From positions 1 to 28,113 of the forward strand of contig CAZXXS010000103.1 of NCBI GenBank assembly GCA_964644845.1: 28,113 nucleotides of DNA. Direction: 5' to 3'. This DNA comes from Geothermovivens sp964644845 (GTDB taxonomy: Bacteria > Zhuqueibacterota > Zhuqueibacteria > Oleimicrobiales > Geothermoviventaceae). A model generated the notes under the pieces. That model was not told where the DNA came from. It did not search any database and saw nothing but the letters and a program-made list of their open reading frames with translations. The position numbers were made by a program, and so were the translations under genes. Below are positions 14,780 through 23,246 of the stretch, in pieces (position 1 is the first letter of the stretch; each line of letters starts with the position of its first letter).

Positions 14780-16018
14780 TCAGCTCGTCCCCACTGGCGC
14801 AGTTACTTCTCCCTTCTTCGCTTTTTCCACGATCTCAGCCGTGTCCAAAGCGATGACCAACTCCTCGTTGGTCGGCACGACCAGCACCTTTACCTTCGAC
14901 GTGTCTGTGCTGATCACGGCCTCCTGCTTCGCCGTTCTGGCGTTCATGTCCTCGTCAATTTCGACCCCAAGGAATCCGAGATTCTGACAGGTTTTGGAGC
15001 GTACGATGGCTGAGTTCTCGCCTATCCCACCGGTGAAAACGATCGCGTTCAACCCACCCATGGCCGCCGCGTAAGCCCCAATGTACTTTTTGAGACGGTA
15101 GGTGAACACATCGAGGGCGAGCTGAGCACGCCGATTGCCGGCTTCTGCCTCGGCCTCCACATCCCGCATGTCGCTGGACACCCCGGAAATTCCCAGAAGC
15201 CCACTGTGTTTGTTCAGCAGTGTGTTGGCCTCGCCGAGACCAATCTCCTCACGCCCCATGATGTGCAAAATAACCGCCGGATCCAGGTCACCGCAGCGCG
15301 TACCCATCAGCAACCCCTCCAGAGGGGTGAATCCCATCGACGTGTCCACGGAAACCCCGCCGTCCACAGCCGCGATGCTGCACCCGTTGCCCAGATGACA
15401 AGTTGTCATCTTAAGCTCTTCGATGGGCTTGCCCAAAATTTCCGCCGCACGTCGGGAGACGTAGAAATGGCTCGTGCCGTGGAATCCGTAACGGCGAATG
15501 CTGTAGCGTTTGTAGAGCACGTACGGAATCCCGTAGATGTAGGCGTACGGAGGCATTTTGGAGTGGAAAGCCGTGTCGAAAACGGCCACCTGAGGGGTGC
15601 CTGGCAGCAGGTTCAAACAGGCGTTGATGCCGCGCAAATTGTGCGGGTTGTGAAGCGGCGCCAAATCGATGCACTCCCGGATCATCTTGAGAACGTCGGC
15701 CGTGATGAGCACCGAACCCGTGAACTTCTCACCACCGTGCACCACACGGTGTCCTACGGCGTCGATCTCGCTCCGGTCCTTCAGCACGCCGTGGTTCTTC
15801 GACAACAGGATGCTCAGCACGTACTCGATGGCCACCTGGTGGTCCAGGATTTCGCCCGACAGCTTCACTTCGTCGCCGTCGTAACGCCGGTGCGACAGCA
15901 CCGCGCCGGTCATCCCAATGCGCGACACCGATCCTGTGGCCAGGCTCCTGCGCTCGTCCGTGTCGATCAGCTGGTACTTGACCGACGAACTGCCGCAGTT
16001 CAACACGAGAACTTTCAT
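14780..16018 (-). CDS. ackA: Acetate kinase
   Basis: Interconverts acetyl phosphate plus ADP with acetate plus ATP. The 412-residue protein starts MKVLVLNCGSSSVKYQL, the ASKHA-fold signature, and shows HRVVHGG near 89, FDTAFH near 148, YGFHGTSHFYV near 177, GTRCGDLDP near 243 and VFTGGIGENS near 331, all conserved. The ATG overlaps the hbd stop by four bases (ATGA), which fixes the start; upstream in-frame codons lie inside hbd. No phosphotransacetylase gene is in the window, so acetyl phosphate must come from elsewhere. Last gene of the suc-kor-ndk-hbd run before a 197-base gap. Confidence 0.97.
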   Translation of the reverse strand: MKVLVLNCGSSSVKYQLIDTDERRSLATGSVSRIGMTGAVLSHRRYDGDEVKLSGEILDHQVAIEYVLSILLSKNHGVLKDRSEIDAVGHRVVHGGEKFTGSVLITADVLKMIRECIDLAPLHNPHNLRGINACLNLLPGTPQVAVFDTAFHSKMPPYAYIYGIPYVLYKRYSIRRYGFHGTSHFYVSRRAAEILGKPIEELKMTTCHLGNGCSIAAVDGGVSVDTSMGFTPLEGLLMGTRCGDLDPAVILHIMGREEIGLGEANTLLNKHSGLLGISGVSSDMRDVEAEAEAGNRRAQLALDVFTYRLKKYIGAYAAAMGGLNAIVFTGGIGENSAIVRSKTCQNLGFLGVEIDEDMNARTAKQEAVISTDTSKVKVLVVPTNEELVIALDTAEIVEKAKKGEVTAPVGTS

Positions 16019-16968
16019 TGGGCAACCCCTATTTTCCTGCCCGATTCGTCGTAGATGAAGAATCCACGTCCCGTCTTCTTCCCAAGGTGACCGGCTCGTA
16101 CCAGTTTGCGCAACAAGGGGCATGGCCGGTACTTCAGCTCACCGAGCTCCCGAAAGAGGGTCTCCATCCAGGCCATCACTTCGTCCAGGCCCATCTGGTC
16201 GGCCAGCGTCAGCGGGCCAACTGGGAAGTTGAAGCCGAGTTTCATGGCCGTGTCGATGCCGTCGGCCGAAGCCACACCTTCCATCAGGATGTGCATGGCC
16301 TCGTTGAGCATGGTAACGATGATCCGGGTCGTCACGTAGCCGGGGTACTCGTACACCTCCACAGCCGTCTTACCGAGCCGCTCCGCGAGTTTGCGCGCTT
16401 TCTCGTACGTTTCGTCCGAGGTTTTCAGCCCGCGCACAATCTCAACCAGCGGCACCTTCGGCACCGGATTGATGAAGTGCATGCCGATGACACGATCCTC
16501 GCGCCTGGTGGCAGCGGCGATCTCCGTGATGCTGAGCGTCGAGGTGTTGGTAATGAAGATGGCCTCTGGCGGACAAATCTCGTCGAGATGTTTGAAAAGC
16601 TCCTGTTTGGCCTGGAGGCTCTCCGTGATCGCTTCGATAACCCAGCGGTAGTCGTCCAGCTCTTCGAGATCTGTACTCCACTGGATCCTGGCCAGAATGG
16701 CTCGTTTGTCGCTCTCCGTTAGGGCCCAACGCTCGATCTCGTAATCGAGTTCTTCCTCGAGCATCCCTTTGCTACGCTTGAGGTTGTCTTCGTCTTTCTC
16801 CACGATGATGACGTTGATGCCCTTGCCAGCGATTGTCTGGGCGATACCCCGCCCCATCGTGCCGCCCCCAACCACCGCGACATCCGTAATGACGTCTTCG
16901 GCTTCGCGCTCGAGCCCTCGAATTTCCTCCAAATCCTGGAGGTCTAACGTGCCGCTTTCCTTAGCCAT
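16015..16968 (-). CDS. hbd: 3-hydroxybutyryl-CoA dehydrogenase
   Basis: NAD(P)-dependent dehydrogenase interconverting 3-hydroxyacyl-CoA and 3-oxoacyl-CoA, 317 residues. The Rossmann motif VVGGGTMGRGIAQTIAGKG sits near residue 32, preceded by about 25 extra residues, so it is longer than the usual 280-290. HFINPVPKVPLVEIV holds the catalytic His; NTSTLSITEIA and the C-terminal HLGKKTGRGFFIYD are family marks. I chose the ATG giving MAKESG, just after the ndk stop with GGAG upstream. It could serve butyrate-type fermentation or breakdown of butyrate or amino acids; crotonase and thiolase genes are not in the window. Confidence 0.92.
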   Translation of the reverse strand: MAKESGTLDLQDLEEIRGLEREAEDVITDVAVVGGGTMGRGIAQTIAGKGINVIIVEKDEDNLKRSKGMLEEELDYEIERWALTESDKRAILARIQWSTDLEELDDYRWVIEAITESLQAKQELFKHLDEICPPEAIFITNTSTLSITEIAAATRREDRVIGMHFINPVPKVPLVEIVRGLKTSDETYEKARKLAERLGKTAVEVYEYPGYVTTRIIVTMLNEAMHILMEGVASADGIDTAMKLGFNFPVGPLTLADQMGLDEVMAWMETLFRELGELKYRPCPLLRKLVRAGHLGKKTGRGFFIYDESGRKIGVAQ

Positions 16969-16975
16969 GCGCTGG

Positions 16976-17410
16976 TCACTCCGAAGCTTCGTTGGCAATC
17001 AACTCGAAATCCGAGAAGAAAAAGCCAATCTCCTTCGCGGCGTTTTCCGGAGAATCCGACCCGTGGACAATGTTCTCTTGCTTGCTCTCGGCGAAATCGC
17101 GCCGAATGGTTCCTGGCTCGGCCTCTTTCGGATCCGTAGCACCGATTAGTTTACGGAAATCCTCGACCGCGTTGTCTTTCTCCAACGCCAGAGCAACGCA
17201 CTTGCCGGAAGTCATGAAAGCCACGAGATCGTTGTAAAAAGGTCGCTCACGGTGCACGGCGTAGAACTGCTGAGCCTGCGGCACCGTGAGGTGTACCATT
17301 TTCATGCCCACGACATCAAAACCGGCTTCGATAATCCGGTCGAGAACTTTGCCCGCCAGTTTGCGGCGCACGCAGTCCGGTTTCAGGATTGCCAGTGTCC
17401 TCTGCTTCAC
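16976..17410 (-). CDS. ndk: Nucleoside diphosphate kinase
   Basis: Transfers the terminal phosphate between nucleoside triphosphates and diphosphates through a phospho-histidine. The 144-residue protein begins TLAILKPDCV after the start and has the active-site signature NIVHGSDS with His116. It starts with GTG, and GTGA overlaps the korC stop by four bases; AGGAGG lies just upstream. Within an operon with succinyl-CoA synthetase it is well placed to convert GTP made by that enzyme to ATP, though the nucleotide used by SucCD cannot be read from the sequence. Confidence 0.97.
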   Translation of the reverse strand: MKQRTLAILKPDCVRRKLAGKVLDRIIEAGFDVVGMKMVHLTVPQAQQFYAVHRERPFYNDLVAFMTSGKCVALALEKDNAVEDFRKLIGATDPKEAEPGTIRRDFAESKQENIVHGSDSPENAAKEIGFFFSDFELIANEASE

Positions 17411-17985
17411 ACAGCCTCCTCTGCTTTTGTTTCCTCAGGGGCAAACCCCATTTCCTCAGCCTTCGCAAAACCGAGCTGAAGTGCCTTCATGTTCATTTCC
17501 TCGGTACCGCGCGGTGCGCGGGCCATTACCGCCTGTTCAATCGCCTTCCGGGTAACCACTCGGGTCATGGCCACTGTGAGCCCAAGGGAAATCGTGTTAA
17601 CGACCACCACCCTGCCGATTTCCCTCTCGGCCAGATCCGTGATGGGCACCCGGAAAACGCGGTAACGGTCTTCGTCCACCCGACTCACGAGCGTCGAGTC
17701 CACCAGCAAAAGACCGCCTTCTTTCAGCTGGTGGTGAAAAACATCGTAAGACCTTTGCGCCAAAGCCAGGAAAAAATCGATGGCCGTGGCACGTGGATAA
17801 ATAATCGGCTTTTGACCAATGATAACGTCCACCTTCGTAGCTCCGCCGCGAACCTGGGCCGTGTACGTCGGGCTTTGCACCGCATACAGGCCGTCGTAGA
17901 TCACCGCGGCCTCTGCCAAAATGGTGCCGGCCAGGATGACACCTTGCCCACCGACACCGCCGAAGCGAAGTTCGTATCGATCCAT
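17407..17985 (-). CDS. korC: 2-oxoacid:ferredoxin oxidoreductase, gamma subunit
   Basis: Gamma subunit of a four-subunit 2-oxoacid:ferredoxin oxidoreductase, probably the 2-oxoglutarate type. The 192-residue protein has FGGVGGQGVILAGTILAEAA near residue 8 and SPTYTAQVRGGATKVDVII near 39, the family landmarks. The ATG overlaps the korB stop by one base (TGATG) and its own stop overlaps ndk, so all three are translationally linked. The next-door sucCD favours 2-oxoglutarate; a branched-chain 2-oxoacid enzyme is the alternative. Confidence 0.92.
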   Translation of the reverse strand: MDRYELRFGGVGGQGVILAGTILAEAAVIYDGLYAVQSPTYTAQVRGGATKVDVIIGQKPIIYPRATAIDFFLALAQRSYDVFHHQLKEGGLLLVDSTLVSRVDEDRYRVFRVPITDLAEREIGRVVVVNTISLGLTVAMTRVVTRKAIEQAVMARAPRGTEEMNMKALQLGFAKAEEMGFAPEETKAEEAV

Positions 17986-18812
17986 CAGCGCGCTCCTGCA
18001 GCTTCTTGCGCCCGCTGCCTAACCAGCTCGTACTCTTCGGTGTACTCTACACGTTCTTGATTGTGCAGCTCTCCGGTGATGAACTTGCCCTCCAGTTCCT
18101 CGGGCGACATCTTCTCCGCCTTTTTGGCCGACACGCCGTGCTCTTTCACCCACTTCAGGAGCTGCACCGGATCGGAAAGCTTGTTGCGGCGTCCGTACTG
18201 GATCGGACACGTGGACATGGCCTCGATCACGGCGAACCCTTTGTGCCTGAAGCCGTTGTAGATGAATTTCTCCAGCATGAAACCCTGGGCCACCGTGCCT
18301 CTCGCCACATACGAAGCACCGGCCGCGATGGCTACTCTGCTGATGTCCAGCGGCGAATCCACGGCCCCGTACGGCGCGGTGGAAGCCCTGGCACCAAACG
18401 GTGTCGTGGGAGAAGCCTGTCCACCGGTCATTCCGTAGATGTAGTTGTTCACAACGATGAGCGTCAGGTCGATGTTACGGCGACAAGCGTGCAGGAAATG
18501 GTTACCACCGATGGCTGCCGCGTCGCCGTCGCCTGAGATGACGATCACGTGTTTGTCCGGCCGCGCGAGCTTAAGCCCCGTCGCAAAAGTCAGGGCACGC
18601 CCGTGCGTGGTGTGCAGGGTGTTGAAATCCACGTACCCGGGAGTGCGGCTCGTGCAGCCAATGCCCGACACCACAGCCACGTCGTCCTTACTCCAGCCCA
18701 TCTTGTCGATGGCCCGGAGCATCGCCTTAACTACAATTCCGATGCCGCACCCCGGACACCACATGTGCGGCATCTTGTCCATCCTGAGGTAGTATTCGTA
18801 ATTGAAGGCCAT
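17985..18812 (-). CDS. korB: 2-oxoacid:ferredoxin oxidoreductase, beta subunit
   Basis: Thiamine-diphosphate-binding beta subunit, 275 residues. MPHMWCPGCGIGIV near the N-terminus and the metal/cofactor motif GDGDAAAIGGNHFLHACRR, followed by VVNNYIYGMTGGQASPTTP, are typical of KorB. The chosen ATG lies four bases after the korA stop; a longer open frame overlaps korA by about 40 bases and adds nothing family-like. With KorA, KorC and KorD it oxidises the 2-oxoacid, releases CO2, forms the acyl-CoA and reduces ferredoxin. Confidence 0.94.
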   Translation of the reverse strand: MAFNYEYYLRMDKMPHMWCPGCGIGIVVKAMLRAIDKMGWSKDDVAVVSGIGCTSRTPGYVDFNTLHTTHGRALTFATGLKLARPDKHVIVISGDGDAAAIGGNHFLHACRRNIDLTLIVVNNYIYGMTGGQASPTTPFGARASTAPYGAVDSPLDISRVAIAAGASYVARGTVAQGFMLEKFIYNGFRHKGFAVIEAMSTCPIQYGRRNKLSDPVQLLKWVKEHGVSAKKAEKMSPEELEGKFITGELHNQERVEYTEEYELVRQRAQEAAGAR

Positions 18813-18816
18813 CGCT

Positions 18817-19944
18817 TCAGATCCTCGCCTTGATTGCTTCCAGGATTTCCGGTGGTTCAATCGGCAAACCGCCGACCTTGTTCACACCTTCCACGTTCGC
18901 CTTGCCGTGGACACAACGTTCCACCTCCAGGATCAACTGGCCCAGGTTCATTTCCGGGACCAGGATCGTGTCCACTTGTTCCGCGAGTTTCTGCACCTTC
19001 TCCTCGGGGAAGGGCCACAGCGTGATGGGTCTGAAAAGCCCCGCCTTGATGCCTTGCTCGCGGGCCAGGTCAACAGCGACCTGAGCACTGCGGCCCATCG
19101 AACCGAACGCAACCAGCGCGATTTCGGCGTCATCAAGCTTGTACGTGTCGTACCACAAAATGTCGTCCAGATTCGCGTACAGCTTGCGGCGCTGGCGCTC
19201 CATGTCGCGCTGAATCAACTCCGGATTCGTTGTGGGGAACCCGGATTTGTCGTGATTCAAACCAGTCACGTTGTACCGGTAGCCCGTAAAGAAAGGCGCC
19301 AGTGGCGGCACGTCACCTTTGCTGTCGTCGTACGGGAAGTACTCCTCCGGCGGCACGTCTGGTTTGGCCCGGTCGATAATCTCGATGTCCTCGGGAATCT
19401 CGTACCCTTCGTGCATGTGCCCCAGGATCTCGTCCAGCAGGATGATCACCGGCACGCGGTATTTTTCCGCCAGATTGAACGCTCGCACCGTGCCGCGAAA
19501 GATCTCGTCCATGTAGGCCGGGGCAATGGCAATTACCCAGTGATCGCCGTGGGTGCCCCAACGGGCCTGCATCACATCCATCTGCGAGGGATGCGTAGGT
19601 AGACCCGTGCTTGGCCCTCCTCGCATCACGTTGAGAATAACCACGGGAATTTCAGCGATGCAGGCAAATCCCAGGTTTTCTTGCTTCAGCGAGAAACCGG
19701 GACCACTGGTGGCCGTCATGGATTTGACGCCGGCCAGCGACGCCCCAATGATTGCCCCCATCGACGCAATCTCGTCCTCCATTTGAATGAACGTCCCCCC
19801 AACCTGGGGTAGCTTCCAGGCCATGTATTCTGCCACCTCCGACGAGGGAGTGATCGGATAACCTGCGAAGAATCGGCAACCAGCACGGATCGCCGCTTCT
19901 GCGACAAGGTGATTCCCCTCCCACAGTTGGATCTTCTTGTCCAA
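18817..19944 (-). CDS. korA: 2-oxoacid:ferredoxin oxidoreductase, alpha subunit
   Basis: Alpha subunit, 375 residues, carrying the pyrimidine-binding part of the thiamine-diphosphate site and the transketolase-like C-terminal domain. WEGNHLVAEAAIRAGCRFFA, GYPITPSSEVAEYM and ATSGPGFSLKQENLGFA near residues 7-100 are diagnostic. The length fits the four-subunit KorABCD arrangement with gamma and ferredoxin on separate genes, not the fused pyruvate enzymes. The start codon is TTG with AGGAGG six bases before it. The gene lies 60 bases after korD and four before korB. Confidence 0.94.
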   Translation of the reverse strand: MDKKIQLWEGNHLVAEAAIRAGCRFFAGYPITPSSEVAEYMAWKLPQVGGTFIQMEDEIASMGAIIGASLAGVKSMTATSGPGFSLKQENLGFACIAEIPVVILNVMRGGPSTGLPTHPSQMDVMQARWGTHGDHWVIAIAPAYMDEIFRGTVRAFNLAEKYRVPVIILLDEILGHMHEGYEIPEDIEIIDRAKPDVPPEEYFPYDDSKGDVPPLAPFFTGYRYNVTGLNHDKSGFPTTNPELIQRDMERQRRKLYANLDDILWYDTYKLDDAEIALVAFGSMGRSAQVAVDLAREQGIKAGLFRPITLWPFPEEKVQKLAEQVDTILVPEMNLGQLILEVERCVHGKANVEGVNKVGGLPIEPPEILEAIKARI

Positions 19945-19950
19945 CGTCGA

Positions 19951-19956
19951 CCTCCT
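19951..19956 (-). promoter_or_regulatory. Ribosome-binding site supporting a TTG start in korA
   Basis: AGGAGG sits six bases before TTG at 19944, and the encoded MDKKIQLWEGN matches KorA N-termini. The nearest in-frame ATG is well inside the conserved region, so TTG is the start. Confidence 0.8.
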
Positions 19957-20004
19957 CAGATCTCTCGTTTCGGGAAACCCCGGGCGTAATGTGAATTTCG
20001 AGCG

Positions 20005-20256
20005 TTAGTAGACTTTGATCGCAAAGTCTGGACAGTGGATTTCACACAGCATGCAGCGAGTGCACGCCTCGGGACGCACCACTTTAACAACAGCACCAAC
20101 CCAGCGGGTTGGGTCCGGCTTCATTTCCAGCACGTTGGTAGGGCAAACATCCACACAAATGTCGCACCCTTTGCAAAACTCCTCGATCACCTCGATCCGA
20201 GGTGCGGGTTTCTCTTTTTTCTTTGTCACTTTTTCAGCAGTTGCGGTCTCGGCCAT
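20005..20256 (-). CDS. korD: 2-oxoacid:ferredoxin oxidoreductase, delta (ferredoxin) subunit
   Basis: Eight-iron ferredoxin-type subunit, 83 residues, with two [4Fe-4S] motifs: CKGCDICVDVCP and CTRCMLCEIHCP. It has a lysine-rich N-terminal leader (KVTKKKEKPAPR). The ATG is preceded by GAGGTGACGAAA; a longer open frame adds 17 residues without a family match. It presumably relays electrons from the thiamine-bound intermediate to soluble ferredoxin. First of the kor genes, directly after sucD. Confidence 0.94.
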   Translation of the reverse strand: MAETATAEKVTKKKEKPAPRIEVIEEFCKGCDICVDVCPTNVLEMKPDPTRWVGAVVKVVRPEACTRCMLCEIHCPDFAIKVY

Positions 20257-20307
20257 TTTCGTCACCTCGCGTCGCCTTCTGAGTAGGGTAAACCCCGTCT
20301 GGGGCAT

Positions 20308-21183
20308 TTACTTGCCAAGCACTTCTTTCACCGTTTTGCCAATATCTGCCGGGCTCTGTGCAACGGTCACACCAGCGGCTTCCAGAGCTTTGATCTTTTC
20401 GTCGGCCGTTCCCTTTCCACCGGCGATGATGGCACCGGCGTGTCCCATCCGCCGACCAGGAGGTGCCGTCCGCCCGGCAATGAATGCAACTACCGGTTTG
20501 GTGAACGACGTCTTGATGAATTCCGCCGCCTCCTCCTCTGCCGTGCCACCGATTTCGCCAATCAGAACCACAGCCTCCGTGTACGGATCGGCTTCGTACA
20601 AAGCTAAAGCGTCCACAAACGTGGTGCCAATCACCGGGTCGCCCCCGATGCCAATGCACGTGGACTGCCCAAGTCCGAGCTGCGTTAGCTGGTACACAGC
20701 CTCGTAAGTCAGTGTGCCGCTACGCGAAATCACACCCACGCTACCTGGTTCATGAATGAAACCGGGCTGAATGCCAATCTTGCACTCCCCGGGTGTGATG
20801 ATGCCGGGGCAGTTTGGACCGATCAGCCGCGTCCCCCGGCGGATCAGGTAGTCCTTGGTTTTCACCATGTCCAGCGCCGGGATACCTTCTGTGATGCAAA
20901 CGACCAGGTCCACCCCGGCGTCGGCGGCCTCCATCACTGCGTCCGCAGCAAAGGCGGGCGGCACAAACACCACCGAAGCGTTGGCGCCGGTCTCCTCCAC
21001 CGCCTCCCTCACTGTGTTGAAGATCGGCACACGATCGTCAAACTTCTGTCCCCCTTTGCCAGGCGTCACACCGGCCACGACGTTCGTCCCGTACTCGATC
21101 ATCTGCCGTGTGTGGAACGAGCCCTCGCTGCCAGTGATCCCCTGGACCACAAGCCGAGTGTTCTTGTCAACCAGAATACTCAA
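20308..21183 (-). CDS. sucD: Succinyl-CoA synthetase, alpha subunit
   Basis: Interconverts succinyl-CoA plus NDP and phosphate with succinate, CoA and NTP; the alpha subunit binds CoA and carries the phosphohistidine. The 291-residue protein reads SILVDKNTRLVVQGITGSEG at the N-terminus, PNCPGIITPGE in the middle and RRMGHAGAIIAGGKGTA at the active site with His248. I place the start at TTG because AGGAGG lies nine bases before it and the protein then matches the family; upstream codons in the open frame do not. sucC lies 71 bases upstream. Confidence 0.95.
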   Translation of the reverse strand: MSILVDKNTRLVVQGITGSEGSFHTRQMIEYGTNVVAGVTPGKGGQKFDDRVPIFNTVREAVEETGANASVVFVPPAFAADAVMEAADAGVDLVVCITEGIPALDMVKTKDYLIRRGTRLIGPNCPGIITPGECKIGIQPGFIHEPGSVGVISRSGTLTYEAVYQLTQLGLGQSTCIGIGGDPVIGTTFVDALALYEADPYTEAVVLIGEIGGTAEEEAAEFIKTSFTKPVVAFIAGRTAPPGRRMGHAGAIIAGGKGTADEKIKALEAAGVTVAQSPADIGKTVKEVLGK

Positions 21184-21192
21184 CGCTACGCT

Positions 21193-21198
21193 CCTCCT
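21193..21198 (-). promoter_or_regulatory. Ribosome-binding site supporting a TTG start in sucD
   Basis: AGGAGG with a nine-base spacer before TTG at 21183. No in-frame ATG or GTG lies close by that would keep the N-terminal SILVDKNTRL. Confidence 0.8.
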
Positions 21199-21211
21199 GT
21201 TCTTATGTCGA

Positions 21212-21227
21212 TGCCCTCTGCAGGGCA
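21212..21227 (-). other. Hairpin between sucC and sucD
   Basis: TGCCCT and AGGGCA form a perfect 6-bp stem around a tetraloop, with no T run after it. It sits in the 71-base gap, before the sucD ribosome-binding site. It may affect mRNA stability or sucC/sucD ratio; it could also be chance. Confidence 0.3.
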
Positions 21228-21254
21228 CTAATCCAACCCGATGTAGCAACCGGC

Positions 21255-22415
21255 TTACACCGACGCCGCCTCCACGGCTTTTTTGGCTGCGTCGCTCAGG
21301 TCCTCAGCAACAATCAGGTCGAGTCCGGACTCGCGCAACAGTTTGGCACCTTCCTCGGCGTTTGTACCCTGCAAACGCACCACCACGGGCACGTCGACGC
21401 CTACCGTCTTGCTGGCTTCGATCACACCCTGAGCCACACGATCGCAACGCACAATGCCACCGAAGATGTTGATCAAGACTGCCTTCACGTTCTCGTCCGA
21501 AAGCAGGATGCGAAAACCATTTGCCACCGTCTCCGCAGAAGCGCCACCACCCACGTCCAGAAAGTTGGCCGGATTCCCACCGTGCAGCTTGATGATGTCC
21601 ATCGTGGCCATGGCCAAACCTGCGCCGTTCACCATGCAGCCCACGTTGCCATCCAGGCGAATGTAGTTGAGGTGGTATTTGGACGCCTCAACCTCCAGCG
21701 GGTCCTCCTCGTCCAAGTCGCGAAGCCCGGCCAGATCGCCATGGCGGAAAAGCCCGTTGTCGTCCAGGTTAATCTTCGCGTCAAGAGCCAGCACCTGACC
21801 ATCCCGTGTCACTACGAGCGGGTTGATTTCCGCCAGCGAAGCGTCCACACCGACGTAGGCGCTGTACAGACCAAGGAAAAACCTGGTAGCGTGCTTCACC
21901 GCGTCGCCGCTAAGCCCCAGCCCGTACGCCAGTTTCCGCGCCTGGAAAGGTGCCAAACCGATGGCGGGATCGATGTGTTCCTTCAAGATCTTCTCCGGCG
22001 ACCGGGCGGCCACTTCCTCAATCTCCACTCCGCCTTCCGCACTGGCCATGAAAACCAGCCGTTCGGCCGAGCGGTCGAGAACGATGCCCGCGTAGAGCTC
22101 GCGCTCGATGTCCAGTGCCTCCTCCACCAGCACTTTGCGCACGATCTTTCCTTCCGGGCCCGTCTGGTGGGTCACCAGCTTCATGCCGATCATTTCGCGA
22201 GCGATCTTCTCCGCTTCTTCGACCGACTTAGCCAACCGTACGCCACCGGCCTTTCCGCGGCCTCCGGCGTGCACCTGCGCCTTGATCACCACACGGCCAC
22301 CCAGCTCCTCGGCGATTGACCGTACCTCTTCTGGTGTAAAGGCAACCTTACCCCTCGGCGTTGCCACACCGTACTTCCGTAAGATGTCCTTCGCTTGGAA
22401 CTCGTGAATCTTCAC
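21255..22415 (-). CDS. sucC: Succinyl-CoA synthetase, beta subunit
   Basis: ATP-grasp subunit that binds the nucleotide and succinate, 386 residues. KIHEFQAKDILRKYGVATP opens the ATP-grasp domain, QVHAGGRGKAGGV near 47 is the nucleotide-binding loop, and AEINPLVV, GAGLAMATMD and FLDVGGGAS mark the rest of the fold. NIFGGIVRCD in the C-terminal domain contacts the alpha subunit. It starts with GTG, with GGAGG about 5-9 bases before. ATP or GTP use cannot be told from this reading. First gene of the suc-kor-ndk-hbd-ackA run; no clear promoter is seen in the 103 bases before it. Confidence 0.96.
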   Translation of the reverse strand: MKIHEFQAKDILRKYGVATPRGKVAFTPEEVRSIAEELGGRVVIKAQVHAGGRGKAGGVRLAKSVEEAEKIAREMIGMKLVTHQTGPEGKIVRKVLVEEALDIERELYAGIVLDRSAERLVFMASAEGGVEIEEVAARSPEKILKEHIDPAIGLAPFQARKLAYGLGLSGDAVKHATRFFLGLYSAYVGVDASLAEINPLVVTRDGQVLALDAKINLDDNGLFRHGDLAGLRDLDEEDPLEVEASKYHLNYIRLDGNVGCMVNGAGLAMATMDIIKLHGGNPANFLDVGGGASAETVANGFRILLSDENVKAVLINIFGGIVRCDRVAQGVIEASKTVGVDVPVVVRLQGTNAEEGAKLLRESGLDLIVAEDLSDAAKKAVEAASV

Positions 22416-22518
22416 CTCAGTCCTCCGCCTCGCGTGTCAGTCAGAATCGTTCCTCAAGCCGCCATGCTGCGGTCGAACATTTGCCACCACTTCGAGCCCC
22501 CGGGCACGTCGAGTCAAG

Positions 22519-23070
22519 CTACTCAGCAGCAAACCGCTTGTGAAAACGCCAGATCCGCCGCTCTCGCCGCTCCAGCTCGAAACCTCGTTCCTCGACGACT
22601 CTCACCAGCCTTTCACCTACGAACGTGTGCACTTGGACGGACAACAAACCACCCTCTTTGAGCACACGCCACATTTCAGTCAGCACATCCCCAAAGTACG
22701 CGTCCAGCCTGTGGACAATCCCGAACAGAAAAACCACATCCACAGCACCATCGCGAAGACCTGTGTGGGAAGCCTCGGCGAGAATCGGGAGGACGTTGGC
22801 GACACCGGCTTCGCGCGCCTTTTGGCGAACGCGTCGGACCGCCAGGGGCTGAATGTCGAGCGCCACGATCAACCCGTTCTTCCCGACAAGCCTCGCTGCA
22901 GGAATCGTAAAGAATCCCGGCCCGCAGCCGACCTCAAGAGCTCTGCACCCCGGTCGCAAGCCGGCGCTCCTCAGCGCCCTGGAAGGGTCACTCAGCCGCC
23001 GGCGAAGCGGATTGTCGTGGATCGCCGACATGATGGCGAAAGCCAGCCGGGGCTCCGCTACTCTTTGCAT
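22519..23070 (-). CDS. Class I SAM-dependent methyltransferase
   Basis: Small methyltransferase of 183 residues with the Rossmann-type SAM fold. Motif I is ALEVGCGPGFFTIPAA near 44-59; the acidic ribose-binding residue follows in LIVALDIQP; motif IV reads VDVVFLFGIVH; WRVLKEGGLLSVQ is the usual post-motif segment. It resembles the UbiE/arsenite-methyltransferase superfamily, but the substrate cannot be inferred: there is no CDS-specific cysteine set for arsenite. GGGAGG lies before the ATG. It follows carbamate kinase by 176 bases that hold a possible promoter, so it may be a separate unit. Confidence 0.85.
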   Translation of the reverse strand: MQRVAEPRLAFAIMSAIHDNPLRRRLSDPSRALRSAGLRPGCRALEVGCGPGFFTIPAARLVGKNGLIVALDIQPLAVRRVRQKAREAGVANVLPILAEASHTGLRDGAVDVVFLFGIVHRLDAYFGDVLTEMWRVLKEGGLLSVQVHTFVGERLVRVVEERGFELERRERRIWRFHKRFAAE

Positions 23071-23125
23071 CCCGACCTCCCGATCCGAGCGCCTCTGCGC
23101 CCGAACCGAAACAACGCCTTTTCAG

Positions 23126-23154
23126 ATCCTACCCCCCTTGTTCACACCGATCAA
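23126..23154 (-). promoter_or_regulatory. Possible promoter of the methyltransferase gene
   Basis: TTGATC, a 17-base spacer and TAGGAT match the -35 and -10 consensus at four positions each. It lies about 55 bases before the methyltransferase start. The match is modest and could be chance. Confidence 0.4.
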
Positions 23155-23246
23155 ATCCTGACTTCGGCTCAGCGTTCGGCACTGCGCCGCTTGATGCCCT
23201 TCCCGGCACAACACTCGTCCCCCGAAAGGCGCTGCCCAGGAAAGTC

